Assembly (NCBI GenBank): GCA_016702335.1
Contig: JADJEF010000020.1
Span: 186,001-250,000, forward strand
Direction of reading: 5' to 3'
DNA length: 64,000 nt
Source: Rhodocyclaceae bacterium
Lineage (GTDB): Bacteria; Pseudomonadota; Gammaproteobacteria; Burkholderiales; Rhodocyclaceae
Shown: positions 46,226-58,465 of the stretch, piece after piece
Layout of the letters: each line of letters opens with the position of its first letter
How positions within the stretch are numbered: position 1 is the stretch's first letter
Program-made: the position numbers and the translations under genes
Notes under the pieces: model-generated
What the model was told of the DNA's origin: nothing
The model's input: the letters and a program-made list of their open reading frames with translations, nothing else
Databases searched by the model: none

Positions 46226-47808
46226 CTACCACGCGCAACCTAAGCCGAGAGCAGCGCCTCGCCGCCCTACCGCGCGAGACCGATCTGCTGGTCATTGGCG
46301 GCGGCATTACCGGTGCCGGCATTGCCCTCGAAGCGGCCCGACGCGGCGTGCGTGTGGTGCTGATCGAAGCACGCGACTTCGCCTGGGGCACGTCAAGCCG
46401 GTCGTCGAAACTGGTGCATGGTGGCCTGCGCTATCTCAAGGAAGGCAAGCCTGCGCTCACCCTTGAGTCGGTGCGCGAGCGTAACCAGCTAATGCGCGAA
46501 ATCCCCGGCCTCGTCGATCCAATGGGCTTTGTCATGGCGCACCATGCCGGGCACAAACCGCGTCGGAACACCATGCGTGTAGGCCTCGCCCTTTACGATG
46601 CCTTCGCCGGCAAGCGGAGCAGCGGCTGGGCTTCGGTCGCTGATCTGCAATTTCTCGCACCCGGCATCGCGCCTGACGGCCTTGACGGTGCCAGCCTCTA
46701 CCTCGACGCCACCACCGACGATGCCCGTCTGGTGCTGCGCGTGATCGCCGACGCACAACGCGCGGGCGCCTGCGCCATCAACTACCTGCCAGCGCACAGC
46801 CTGCTGCGCAACGCGGAAGGCGAGGTCTGCGGTGCGCGGCTGCGCTGTGCCGAAACGGGCATCGATATCGACGTGCAGGCTGCCTGCACGATCGCCGCCA
46901 CCGGCGTCTGGGCTGATCAGCTACGCGCCAGCCTCGGCCAGACGCCCAAGCTGCGCCCACTGCGCGGCAGCCATCTGCTGTTACCGGCCTGGCGCCTGCC
47001 GCTGGCCCGCGCCGTCGCGTTTCTGCACCCGACGGATCGCCGCCCGATCTTTGCCTACCCGTGGGAAGGCACCACCCTGATCGGCACCACCGACCTCGAT
47101 CACGACGGCATCGATCAGGAACCGGCCATCACCACCGCCGAAGTGCACTACCTGCTCGACGCACTCAACCAGTGCTTCCCCGGTCTCTCGGCGACGCCGG
47201 CCGATGTACTCAGCACCTGGGCCGGCGTGCGCCCGGTAGTCGATAGCGGCAAAGCTCTCGCGCCCTCGCAGGAATCGCGTGACCACATCGTGCTGCAGGA
47301 GCAGGGGCTGATCTCGGTCACCGGCGGCAAGCTGACCACCTTCCGCCGCATTGCCCAGGACACCCTGCGCCATGCCGCCCCGCGCCTGCCCATGCTGCGC
47401 CTGGCCAGCGACCACACCATCATTCCGCAGTGTCCGCCACCGGCGAACATCGAGCGGCTACCCAGCCACCTGCGCGAGCGCCTGCTCGGCCGTCTGGGGT
47501 CGGCGCTTGACGAAATGCTGCATGCCGCGAGTACGGAAGACCTGATGCCAGTCGCGGAAACGCGCACGCTCTGGGCTGAACTCCACTGGGCCCTGCGCCA
47601 TGAACAGGTCGCGCACCTCGATGACCTGCTACTGCGCCGCACGCGCCTTGGGCTCACCCTGCGTGAGGGCGCGATCGAGTTGCTACCCCGTCTAAAGGTC
47701 GGGTGCCAGAGCGAGCTAGGCTGGAGTGACGCGCGCTGGCAAGACGAGTGCGACCGCTACCGCGCCCTGATTGCCCGTTGCTACGCGCTTCCGGCGGAGC
47801 TGAAATGA
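46222..47808 (+). CDS. glpD: glycerol-3-phosphate dehydrogenase, FAD-dependent (GlpD-like)
   Basis: Start at GTG 46222, overlapping the previous stop; the same frame is open far upstream only as a shadow. 528 residues. FAD dinucleotide loop DLLVIGGGITGAGIALEA, SSRSSKLVHGGLRYL and GTTDLDHDG are typical of GlpA/GlpD; the C-terminal DAO_C domain is helical. It oxidises sn-glycerol 3-phosphate to DHAP and passes electrons to quinone at the membrane. Being inside an AraC-regulated operon, it may be a second, specialised GlpD. Confidence 0.88.
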   Translation: MTTTRNLSREQRLAALPRETDLLVIGGGITGAGIALEAARRGVRVVLIEARDFAWGTSSRSSKLVHGGLRYLKEGKPALTLESVRERNQLMREIPGLVDPMGFVMAHHAGHKPRRNTMRVGLALYDAFAGKRSSGWASVADLQFLAPGIAPDGLDGASLYLDATTDDARLVLRVIADAQRAGACAINYLPAHSLLRNAEGEVCGARLRCAETGIDIDVQAACTIAATGVWADQLRASLGQTPKLRPLRGSHLLLPAWRLPLARAVAFLHPTDRRPIFAYPWEGTTLIGTTDLDHDGIDQEPAITTAEVHYLLDALNQCFPGLSATPADVLSTWAGVRPVVDSGKALAPSQESRDHIVLQEQGLISVTGGKLTTFRRIAQDTLRHAAPRLPMLRLASDHTIIPQCPPPANIERLPSHLRERLLGRLGSALDEMLHAASTEDLMPVAETRTLWAELHWALRHEQVAHLDDLLLRRTRLGLTLREGAIELLPRLKVGCQSELGWSDARWQDECDRYRALIARCYALPAELK

Positions 47809-49373
47809 GCACGCGCGACGATCTGGTGCTCTCCATCGACTGCGGTACGCAAAGCGTGCGTGCCCTGCTTTTCGACCTGAAAGGCAAGCTGGTCGGCCGC
47901 GCGCAGGAAGCCTTTCACGACTATCAGGCACCGCACCCTGGCTGGCATCAGCATGACGGCGAGGCCTTCTGGCAAGCGGCCGCGCGTTGCTGCCAGCAGT
48001 TGTGGCAGACCCACGCCGGCTGGCGTGAGCAGGTACGCGGCGTGGCCGTCACTACACAACGCGGCTCGATTGTTCCAGTCGATGCGCAGGGGCAGTGCCT
48101 TTACCCCGTGATCAGCTGGCTGGACCAGCGCCGCGCCAGCCGGTATCCGACTATCAAACCATGGTGGTCGGCAGCCTTCCGACTGGTCGGTGAGCACAGC
48201 ACGGTGCAGGGCTTTCAAAAGGAAGCGGACGTCAATTGGTGGGCTGAGAATGAACCCGCGATCCACCAACGCACAAACAAATTCCTGCTGGTTTCCGGAT
48301 TGCTGAATCACCGACTGACCGGGCGCTTTGCCGATTCGACCGGCTCGCTGGTGGCCTACCTGCCCATCGACTTCAAGCACCACCGCTGGGCTGATCGCCA
48401 CGACTGGAAATGGCAGGCGCTGGCGGTGCGCCCCGAGCAGTTGCCGGATCTGGTGCCGGTAGGCGAACAGATCGGCACAATCAGCGCTGACGCGGCGGCC
48501 GCCACCGGCCTGCCGGTCGGGCTACCGGTCATCGCCGCCGCCGCCGACAAGGCCTGCGAAATACTGGGCTCGGGTGCGACGCAACCGCACATCGGTGCCC
48601 TCTCCTACGGCACCACCGCGACCATCAACATTACCTCGCCACGCTATCTGGAAGTGACGCCGTGGGTACCGCCTTACCCGGCCGCCCTGCCCGGCCAGTA
48701 CAGCTGCGAAGTGCAAATCTTTCGCGGTTACTGGATGGTCAACTGGTTCAAGGAGCAGTTTGGCCACGCCGAGATCATGGCCGCCGAAGCCGCCGGGGTG
48801 CTGCCCGAATCGCTCTTCGACGAAATGGTCGGCACCGTGCCGCCCGGTTCCATGGGCCTGATGCTGCAGCCTTACTGGAGCCCGGGCGTACGCCAACCGG
48901 GGCCTGACGCCAAGGGGGCCGTCATCGGCTTTGGCGACGTGCATACCCGCGCCCACCTGTACCGCGCCATTCTCGAAGGCCTGGCCTACGCGCTGCGCGA
49001 AGGGCAGGAAAAAATCGAGGCACGCAGCAAGGTGCGCATGACCGAGCTGCGCGTCTCGGGCGGCGGTTCGCAGTCCGATGCCGCCATGCAACTCACCGCC
49101 GACATTTTCAACCTGCCCACGCTGCGCCCGCACACGCACGAAACCTCCGGGTTGGGTGCGGCGATTGATGCGGCCGTCGGCCTCGGCCTGCACCCAAGCT
49201 TCGCGGCGGCGAGCGAGTCCATGACCCGCACCGGTCGCCGTTTCGAGCCCGTCGCGGCCCATGCGCTTCGTTACGCCGAACTCTACGAGCGTGTCTATAA
49301 GCGCATGTATCGGCAACTGGCACCCCTATACAAGGAAATCCAGGACATCACCGGCTACCCGCGCATGGACTGA
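47805..49373 (+). CDS. FGGY-family carbohydrate kinase
   Basis: ATG 47805 overlaps the glpD stop as ATGA. 522 residues: LSIDCGTQSVRALLFD (phosphate 1), VAVTTQRGSIVPVD, SYGTTATINITSP (phosphate 2 region) and ELRVSGGGSQSDAAMQLTAD (adenosine motif). It differs clearly from glycerol kinase GlpK at 56761 and is closer to xylulokinase/uncharacterised FGGY kinases. Expected to phosphorylate a polyol or glycerol-related compound for the operon. The order AraC/flavoprotein/GlpD/kinase recalls a pseudomonad cluster (memory only). Confidence 0.85.
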   Translation: MSTRDDLVLSIDCGTQSVRALLFDLKGKLVGRAQEAFHDYQAPHPGWHQHDGEAFWQAAARCCQQLWQTHAGWREQVRGVAVTTQRGSIVPVDAQGQCLYPVISWLDQRRASRYPTIKPWWSAAFRLVGEHSTVQGFQKEADVNWWAENEPAIHQRTNKFLLVSGLLNHRLTGRFADSTGSLVAYLPIDFKHHRWADRHDWKWQALAVRPEQLPDLVPVGEQIGTISADAAAATGLPVGLPVIAAAADKACEILGSGATQPHIGALSYGTTATINITSPRYLEVTPWVPPYPAALPGQYSCEVQIFRGYWMVNWFKEQFGHAEIMAAEAAGVLPESLFDEMVGTVPPGSMGLMLQPYWSPGVRQPGPDAKGAVIGFGDVHTRAHLYRAILEGLAYALREGQEKIEARSKVRMTELRVSGGGSQSDAAMQLTADIFNLPTLRPHTHETSGLGAAIDAAVGLGLHPSFAAASESMTRTGRRFEPVAAHALRYAELYERVYKRMYRQLAPLYKEIQDITGYPRMD

Positions 49374-49424
49374 AACACGAACGCGCTACCCGCGCCGCGC
49401 CCAGCACCGCCGGTGCCCACCGAC

Positions 49425-52028
<2,604 letters not shown>

Positions 52029-52063
52029 GCTGCCCTCCGGAAAAGTGTTTTCTTGATCAGCTA

Positions 52064-52090
52064 CGTTGGGGGCATCTTGCAGATTTCAAG
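52064..52090 (-). promoter_or_regulatory. sigma-32 heat-shock promoter of clpB
   Basis: On the minus strand CTTGAAA (52090-52084), a 12-base spacer, then CCCCAACG (52071-52064), close to the RpoH consensus CTTGAAA and CCCCATNT. The -10 region is 36 bases upstream of the clpB start. Confidence 0.65.
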
Positions 52091-52137
52091 CTCGGTGCGT
52101 ACTCGGCAGTCGCTGGTCGGTGTTAACCTCCGGCCCC

Positions 52138-55100
52138 ATGCTCACCGTTCCCAAACGGCAATCTGCCGCGCTGCTCCCCTGGCTGAAGCCCCGAATGCTG
52201 GAGTGGTGGTTGCCCACGCTCGCCACCGTGTTATTCAGCGCCCTGTTTCTGATTGACACCTGGCAAAGCTATCGTGTCGTCAAGGCTGAGGCCCAAGCCT
52301 CGCTGGCAGGCTATTCCCGGTCGATCGCCGCCGCTTTACGCAATGAGTTATCCCGTGCCGATCTGGTCCTGAGTGACGTGGCACTCCGGATCGCCAATGA
52401 GCGCGTCACCAGTGTGGCCGGACGCGATGCCCGTGCGGCCGCGCACGTTCAACGACACTACCTTGCCCTGTCCCATCGTCCGGATACCTACTTTGCCAAC
52501 GCCGAGGGCCTCATTGTCGCCAGCACTCGCAGGGATCTGGTGGGAACCACTATCGCCAGCAGCGAAGCCTTCCGCGCGCATGCCGAAGGCAGGGATACGC
52601 TGCACATTGACATGGCGCTCGAGCAAAGCAATCCCATCGGCCTGACCGCCCTTTCACGAGCCGTGCGCGATGCCGAAGGCCGCTTTTTGGGCGTTACCAC
52701 GCTGCTGATATCGTCAACCCTCCTTGACGAAGCGATTCAGGCGGCGACGCCGCAGGGCGACCTTCGAATCACCTTGATCGATCACCTGGGCAGGGTGTAC
52801 GGGCAACGCGTCGAGCCGTCGTCAGGGGTAACTCCCTGGCACGAGCGCAACGATTTCCGCCAACACCTCGCCGGGGCTCAGGCGCAGTCATTCCACACCG
52901 TGCCTGCGACGAATGTCGCCCCCGAGGAAATGGTGGTATTCCAGACCATTGCCGACACCGATCTGGTGGTGGCCGTCAGCCGGACCTCGGCGGACGCGCT
53001 GTCACCGTGGAGTCGTGCCAATGTTGTGCGCGCGGGCGTGCTGTCCGGTGCGCTCATTCTGGTTTTCTGGTTCAGCCAGATCAGTTTGCGCCGCCAGCGC
53101 GCAATGCAGGCGGCGCACAAGCGCTTCGAAGCGCTGATCGAAAACTCCGAAGATATCGTCGTCATCGTCAATAAAGAGGGTCGTTACGTCTGGGCCAGCC
53201 CCTCGGTTACCCGGGTCACCGGCTTCACCCCGCAACAGGTCGTCGGCCAGCATTATTCGCAGAGCCTGCACCGCGATGACCTGCCGGCACTGGGGCTGGC
53301 CATGCACCGCCTGCAAGAGACACCGGAACAACGCATCAGCCTGTACTCGCACATGTATACCAAGAGCCGTGGCTGGATTCCCATTGAGGGCGTCGGTACG
53401 GCACACTTTGACACCCCCGGTATTGAAGGCGCAATTGTCACCTTCCGCGATGTCAGCGAGCGCGAAGCGCGCACGCTGGCACTATTGCAAAGCGAACAAA
53501 TGCTCAATCAGGCGCAGAACATTGCGGCGTTAGGGAGCTGGCGCTTTGATCCCGCGAAAAAGAGCTTTCAGCTCTCGGAGGAAGCAAGGCGCATCCTCGG
53601 CATTGCGGAAAACCGGACGGTGGCTCCTGCCGAAATGCGCACGCTGATCCACCCCGATGATCTGCCCGCGTTCGATGCCATGGGGGCGGCCGCACTCAAG
53701 GGCGAAGAGTATGACCTGGGCCACCGTATCGTGGTCGATGGCGAGATCCGCTGGGTGCACGCCCGCGCACATTTCTACTTCGATGACTTCGGTAAGTTGA
53801 CCGCCACCGTTGGCACCTTGCAAGATGTCACGGCCCAGCAACTGGCCGCCGCCCATCTTTCCGAGCTGCTCGCATTCAACGAAAAGATCATTGCCGAGTC
53901 CAGTGTCGGTATCGTGGTAATCGACGCTCAAGGGCGCTGCATCCTGGCCAACGCCGCCATCGCTCAGATGGTCGACAGCACGCGCGACGAGCTGCAAACG
54001 ATGAATCTGATGGACGATCTGGACTGGCGGCAAAACGGCATTTACGCCATCGCCCAGCAGGCACTTGCCGCGCAGACAACCCACCACCACATGCTCGACG
54101 GTGTCTCGCGCTCCGGCAAGACCATCTCCCTCGATGTCGAACTGGTGCCGATCAACTGGAAGGGCGCGCCCCACCTGCTGATATTGTGCAAGGACTACAC
54201 CGAGTTTCTCGCCGCCCGCCGTGCACTGGAAGATGGCCGGCGCATGGCCGAACAGGCCAACCGTGCCAAGAGCGAGTTTCTCGCCAACATGAGCCACGAG
54301 ATTCGCACCCCGCTCAACGCGGTCATCGGCCTGGCGCAGCTCTCGCTCGACCGCACGGCTGACCCGACACTGCGCGAGTATCAGTTGCAAATGGTGCAGT
54401 CGGCCAATGCCCTGCTCGATGTCATCAACGACATTCTTGACTACTCCAAGATCGAAGCCGGGCAGATGCAGCTCAACCCACAGGAATTCAGCCTGCGCGA
54501 TATCACGGCGCGCGTCATTGGCCTGTTCCGCCAAAGCGCCGGGGCAAAGGCGCTCGAACTGACGACCGATATCGATAGCGATGTGCCTCTGCGTCTGTAT
54601 GGCGATTCGGTGCGCATCAGCCAGATCGTGATCAACCTGATGGCCAATGCCGTCAAATTCACCGAATCCGGCAGTGTTCGTCTGCATATCGGGCGTACCG
54701 ACCCAGCACTTCGCCGTAGTGCCAGCGCCGACTTGGCGAACAATTCCCAGACCTCACCCATCGAACTGAGTTTCGCGGTCACCGACACCGGCATCGGCAT
54801 GAGCCAGGAAGCCGTCGCCATTTTGTTCAGCCCATTCACGCAGGCCGATGGGTCCATCACCCGGCGCTACGGCGGCACCGGTCTGGGGCTGACCATTTCG
54901 AAGCGTCTGGCGGACATGATGGGCGGCCAGATCAGCGTTACCAGCACGCCTGATGTCGGCAGTTGCTTCACGCTCACCCTGCCATTGGCGTATCGGCAGC
55001 CCAGCACCATGACCCCGGATGCGCTGGGCGCGGGCAGCGGTCTGCACGAACCGACCAACATCGCCCAGCGGGCTATCGCTATTGCCGGAGCGCATATCTT

Positions 55101-55773
55101 GGTGGTTGAAGACGAGCGGGTAAATCAGATGGTGCTCGAACGCTTGCTCAACCGCGCCGGTCTCAAAGTCACCCTCGCCCGCCACGGCGGCGAAGCACTC
55201 GAACTCATGACGAAAGCCGGCAGCAGTGATTCGCCGATGATCGACGCCGTACTGATGGACCTGCAAATGCCGGTCATGGACGGCTTTGCCACCACCCGCG
55301 CCATCCGCGCTGACCCGCGCTGGCAAGCGCTGCCGATTATCGCCGTCACGGCGGCCGTGCTGATTCACGACGAAGCTTCATGCCGGGAGGCCGGCATGAA
55401 CGACTACATTGCCAAGCCCGTACAGCCTGCCGTCCTCATTGACGCACTGGTGCGCGCCATCGCGCCGAATTCCCTCATTCCAGCCCCATATCCGCTGGCG
55501 GACGCCCAGGAAAAGCCAACCGCACCCGCACCAGACGACGAGACCACCCCTATCACCAGGAGTGAGCGCCAACAGCGCATGCTTACGCTGCAAACCCGTC
55601 TTGCCGCGCACGAATTCATTACGGTCGCCGAACTGAGTGAACTTCGCTCGTTGCTGGGCGAGCACCAGGATGCCCGCACCGAACGTCTCCGGGCCGCCAT
55701 TTCGCGCTACGATTACACTCAGGCACAAGCGATACTTGCTGATCTGCTGGCCAGCCTCGATACTGCTAATTAA
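52138..55773 (+). CDS. hybrid sensor histidine kinase with PAS domains and receiver
   Basis: Start at ATG 52138. 1211 residues: membrane segments near 24-42 and 297-317 around a Cache-like sensor; three PAS domains (about 335-450, 465-585, 590-700); HisKA with FLANMSHEIRTPLNAVIGLA near 712; HATPase with INLMANAVKF, TDTGIGMSQEAVAIL and GGTGLGLTISKRLADMMGG; receiver ILVVEDERVNQM with phospho-Asp in AVLMDLQMPVMDG near 1040; helical tail. Residues 858-867 come from the interspersed element. A receiver-GGDEF gene follows after 21 bases. Confidence 0.92.
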   Translation: MLTVPKRQSAALLPWLKPRMLEWWLPTLATVLFSALFLIDTWQSYRVVKAEAQASLAGYSRSIAAALRNELSRADLVLSDVALRIANERVTSVAGRDARAAAHVQRHYLALSHRPDTYFANAEGLIVASTRRDLVGTTIASSEAFRAHAEGRDTLHIDMALEQSNPIGLTALSRAVRDAEGRFLGVTTLLISSTLLDEAIQAATPQGDLRITLIDHLGRVYGQRVEPSSGVTPWHERNDFRQHLAGAQAQSFHTVPATNVAPEEMVVFQTIADTDLVVAVSRTSADALSPWSRANVVRAGVLSGALILVFWFSQISLRRQRAMQAAHKRFEALIENSEDIVVIVNKEGRYVWASPSVTRVTGFTPQQVVGQHYSQSLHRDDLPALGLAMHRLQETPEQRISLYSHMYTKSRGWIPIEGVGTAHFDTPGIEGAIVTFRDVSEREARTLALLQSEQMLNQAQNIAALGSWRFDPAKKSFQLSEEARRILGIAENRTVAPAEMRTLIHPDDLPAFDAMGAAALKGEEYDLGHRIVVDGEIRWVHARAHFYFDDFGKLTATVGTLQDVTAQQLAAAHLSELLAFNEKIIAESSVGIVVIDAQGRCILANAAIAQMVDSTRDELQTMNLMDDLDWRQNGIYAIAQQALAAQTTHHHMLDGVSRSGKTISLDVELVPINWKGAPHLLILCKDYTEFLAARRALEDGRRMAEQANRAKSEFLANMSHEIRTPLNAVIGLAQLSLDRTADPTLREYQLQMVQSANALLDVINDILDYSKIEAGQMQLNPQEFSLRDITARVIGLFRQSAGAKALELTTDIDSDVPLRLYGDSVRISQIVINLMANAVKFTESGSVRLHIGRTDPALRRSASADLANNSQTSPIELSFAVTDTGIGMSQEAVAILFSPFTQADGSITRRYGGTGLGLTISKRLADMMGGQISVTSTPDVGSCFTLTLPLAYRQPSTMTPDALGAGSGLHEPTNIAQRAIAIAGAHILVVEDERVNQMVLERLLNRAGLKVTLARHGGEALELMTKAGSSDSPMIDAVLMDLQMPVMDGFATTRAIRADPRWQALPIIAVTAAVLIHDEASCREAGMNDYIAKPVQPAVLIDALVRAIAPNSLIPAPYPLADAQEKPTAPAPDDETTPITRSERQQRMLTLQTRLAAHEFITVAELSELRSLLGEHQDARTERLRAAISRYDYTQAQAILADLLASLDTAN
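54710..54738 (+). repeat. interspersed 29-bp element, copy 9 (inside hybrid kinase)
   Basis: CGCCGT at 54712, spacer AGTG, CCAGCGCCGACTTG, then GCG (the right flank differs from CGG). Sense orientation, read as RRSASADLA in a loop of the ATPase domain, between the strand VRLHIGRT and ELSFAVTDTGIG. Confidence 0.88.
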
Positions 55774-55794
55774 CCATCACGGCACTCAAAACCC

Positions 55795-56736
55795 ATGCCA
55801 TCCGACCTACCCAACCCCAGCGACAAGCGCCCGCACAGCTTGCTCGAAGATGCCTCGGTGCTCATCATCGACGATGTACCGGCGAACATTCAGGTGCTGG
55901 CGGAAGCCCTGCAAAGCGACTACCGCGTAAAGGTGGCTACCAGCGGTCCGGAAGGTCTGGCCGTCGCGCAAAAAACGCCGCCCGACCTTATCTTGCTTGA
56001 CGTCATGATGCCGGACATGGACGGCTTCGAAGTCTGCCGAGCCCTCAAGGCCGACCCGCTGACCTCGCGCATCCCGATTATCTTCGTCACGGCGCGTGAT
56101 ACCAAGGAAGACGAAGAAACCGGGCTCATGCTCGGGGCGGTTGACTACATCTCCAAACCCTTCCATCTGCCGATCGTCCACGCCAGAGTGCGCAATCACC
56201 TGATGCTCAAGCGCAATGCCGATATGCTCGAAGCGCTCGCCCACGTGGACAGCCTCACGGGCATCGCCAACCGCCGGCGTTTTGACGAGGTGATACAGGT
56301 TGAACTGCGCCGCTGCCAGCGTAACGGGCAACCGCTGGGCTTGCTGATGATCGATATCGACTACTTCAAGCAGTACAACGACCACTTCGGCCACGGCATG
56401 GGCGACCGCTGTCTGGCCAAAGTAGCGAGCACCATGGCCAATTGCCTGACCCGTGCCGGCGACCTGATTGCCCGCTACGGCGGCGAAGAGTTCGCCGTGG
56501 TGATTCCCGGCAGCGATCTGGCGCACGCCCGGCAGATGGCCGAGCGACTGCGCCAGGCCGTCCATGATCTGCATATCCCTGCACCCTCTACCCTGGGCAC
56601 GCCGTACGTCACCATCAGCGGCGGTCTTACCTCAAGCACGCCAGACGCCGACACCACCGCCACCACCCTGATCAACGCCGCTGACAAGGCCTTGTACGCG
56701 GCAAAGGCGGCGGGGCGGAACGTCATTTGCGATTAA
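55795..56736 (+). CDS. receiver-GGDEF diguanylate cyclase (PleD/WspR-like)
   Basis: 313 residues. Receiver 20-140: VLIIDDVPAN, phospho-Asp in LILLDVMMPDMDG, VTARD and DYISKPF. GGDEF 155-313: DSLTGIANRRRFD, IDIDYFKQYNDHFGH and GGEEF with inhibitory RAGD five residues before. It sits 21 bases after the hybrid kinase gene, its probable phosphodonor, so the pair is a signal-to-c-di-GMP module. Confidence 0.93.
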   Translation: MPSDLPNPSDKRPHSLLEDASVLIIDDVPANIQVLAEALQSDYRVKVATSGPEGLAVAQKTPPDLILLDVMMPDMDGFEVCRALKADPLTSRIPIIFVTARDTKEDEETGLMLGAVDYISKPFHLPIVHARVRNHLMLKRNADMLEALAHVDSLTGIANRRRFDEVIQVELRRCQRNGQPLGLLMIDIDYFKQYNDHFGHGMGDRCLAKVASTMANCLTRAGDLIARYGGEEFAVVIPGSDLAHARQMAERLRQAVHDLHIPAPSTLGTPYVTISGGLTSSTPDADTTATTLINAADKALYAAKAAGRNVICD

Positions 56737-56760
56737 CGCACACACTCAAAGGGAACATCC

Positions 56761-58344
56761 ATGCGCTACCTGCTGGCACTCGATCAAGGCACTACCAGCT
56801 CCCGCGCCATCATCTTCGATAGTGCCGGGCGCATTTGCGCCATGGAACAGCGCGAGTTTCAGCAGTACTTCCCGCGTGCCGGCTGGGTCGAGCATGATGC
56901 CGAGGAAATCTGGCAAAGCCAGCTTGAGGTAGCCGTCGGTGCCCTGCTCAAAGCCAAACTGGCGGCAGGCGATATCGCCGCTATCGGCATCACCAACCAA
57001 CGCGAAACCACAGTGTTGTGGGAGCGCGCCACCGGCAAGCCGGTCGCACCCGCCATTGTCTGGCAGGACCGCCGTACCGCAGACACCTGCGAAGCGCTGC
57101 GAAAGGCCGGCCACGAAGCCGCCGTCTCGGCCAGAACCGGTCTGCTGCTCGACCCCTATTTTTCCGGAAGCAAGCTTTCCTGGTTGTTGCACCACGGTCC
57201 AGCGGCGAGCGAGTTGTACCGCCGCGCGCAAGCCGGCGAACTGGCCTTTGGTACCATCGACAGCTGGCTGGTGTGGAAACTGAGCGACGGGCGTTGTCAT
57301 GTCACCGACGCCAGCAATGCCTCGCGCACGCTGCTCTACAACATCCACAGCAATCAGTGGGATGACGATCTGCTCGCCCTTTTCGACATACCCCGCGCCG
57401 TCTTGCCCAAGGTATGCGCCAGTAGTGGCGTGGTAGGCGAAACCAGCGCCCACTGGCTGGGAGCGCCTTTGCCTATTGCCGGCATTGCCGGAGACCAGCA
57501 GGCCGCAACCTTCGGCAACGGGTGTCTGACCCGGGGCATGGCCAAGAACACCTACGGCACTGGCTGCTTCATGCTCATGAACACCGGCACACAGGCCGTG
57601 CGTTCGACGCACCGCCTGCTCACCACAGTGGGGTGGCAACTTCCGCCAGCCTTCCAGGGGCTTGCCTCGGGTATCGGTGCCGGCAACAGCAAAGGCCCCG
57701 ATGCGGGTACCGCGATGAACCATGCCGCGGCCACCACCTACGCCCTCGAAGGCAGCGTGTTCATGGCCGGTGCTACCGTGCAATGGCTGCGCGACGGCCT
57801 GGGCATCATCGGTACCGCCGCCGAGGTCGAGGCGCTGGCTGCCAGCGTTCCCGATAGCGGCGGCGTCGTACTGGTACCCGCCTTCGCCGGCTTGGGAGCC
57901 CCGTGGTGGAACGCCGAAACCCGCGCCACCCTTTCGGGAATGACCCGTGGCACGACCCGGGCTCACATCGCCCGCGCCGCGCTTGACGCGATTGCCGCGC
58001 AGACCGTCGATGTCCTCGATGCCATGCAAAAAGACTCGGGCGTCACCCTGACCGAACTGCGCGTCGATGGCGGCGCGGCGCGCAATGACATGCTCATGCA
58101 ACTGCAGGCTGACCTGCTGGGGGTGCCCGTAGTACGCCCCACCATTACCGAAACCACCGCGCTCGGTGCCGCCTACCTTGCCGGTCTCGCGGTCGGTGTC
58201 TGGACCAGCACGGACGAGATTGCAGCGCACTGGCAGTTGGAACGCCGCTTCGAGCCCGCACTCGCCAACACGGAGCGCGAGTGCCAGTTGGCCCAATGGC
58301 ATCACGCGGTCGAGCACACGCTGGCGTGGAGCAGTGGACGCTAA
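56761..58344 (+). CDS. glpK: glycerol kinase
   Basis: 527 residues after AAAGGGA, longer than the usual 500. FGGY kinase motifs: LLALDQGTTSSRAIIFD, ITNQRETTVLWE, DRRTADTCE, NTYGTGCFMLMNTG, and ELRVDGGAARNDMLMQLQAD. The excess is a stretch of about 26 residues, around 57625-57735, between LLTTVGWQL and TYALEGSVFMAG, where E. coli GlpK has only a short loop; it is Gly/Ala-rich and is not the interspersed element. The product is glycerol 3-phosphate, the substrate of GlpD. Confidence 0.94.
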   Translation: MRYLLALDQGTTSSRAIIFDSAGRICAMEQREFQQYFPRAGWVEHDAEEIWQSQLEVAVGALLKAKLAAGDIAAIGITNQRETTVLWERATGKPVAPAIVWQDRRTADTCEALRKAGHEAAVSARTGLLLDPYFSGSKLSWLLHHGPAASELYRRAQAGELAFGTIDSWLVWKLSDGRCHVTDASNASRTLLYNIHSNQWDDDLLALFDIPRAVLPKVCASSGVVGETSAHWLGAPLPIAGIAGDQQAATFGNGCLTRGMAKNTYGTGCFMLMNTGTQAVRSTHRLLTTVGWQLPPAFQGLASGIGAGNSKGPDAGTAMNHAAATTYALEGSVFMAGATVQWLRDGLGIIGTAAEVEALAASVPDSGGVVLVPAFAGLGAPWWNAETRATLSGMTRGTTRAHIARAALDAIAAQTVDVLDAMQKDSGVTLTELRVDGGAARNDMLMQLQADLLGVPVVRPTITETTALGAAYLAGLAVGVWTSTDEIAAHWQLERRFEPALANTERECQLAQWHHAVEHTLAWSSGR

Positions 58345-58465
58345 AGTTTGCTGAAAGACCATTCTCTGGAGGTTTTCACCTATTTACTACGCGGGCTTTC
58401 CGGTATAAATCGTGCCACTGGTTACTTCAATGATTCATATTTCTCTCTGACTAAGGACACTCCTC

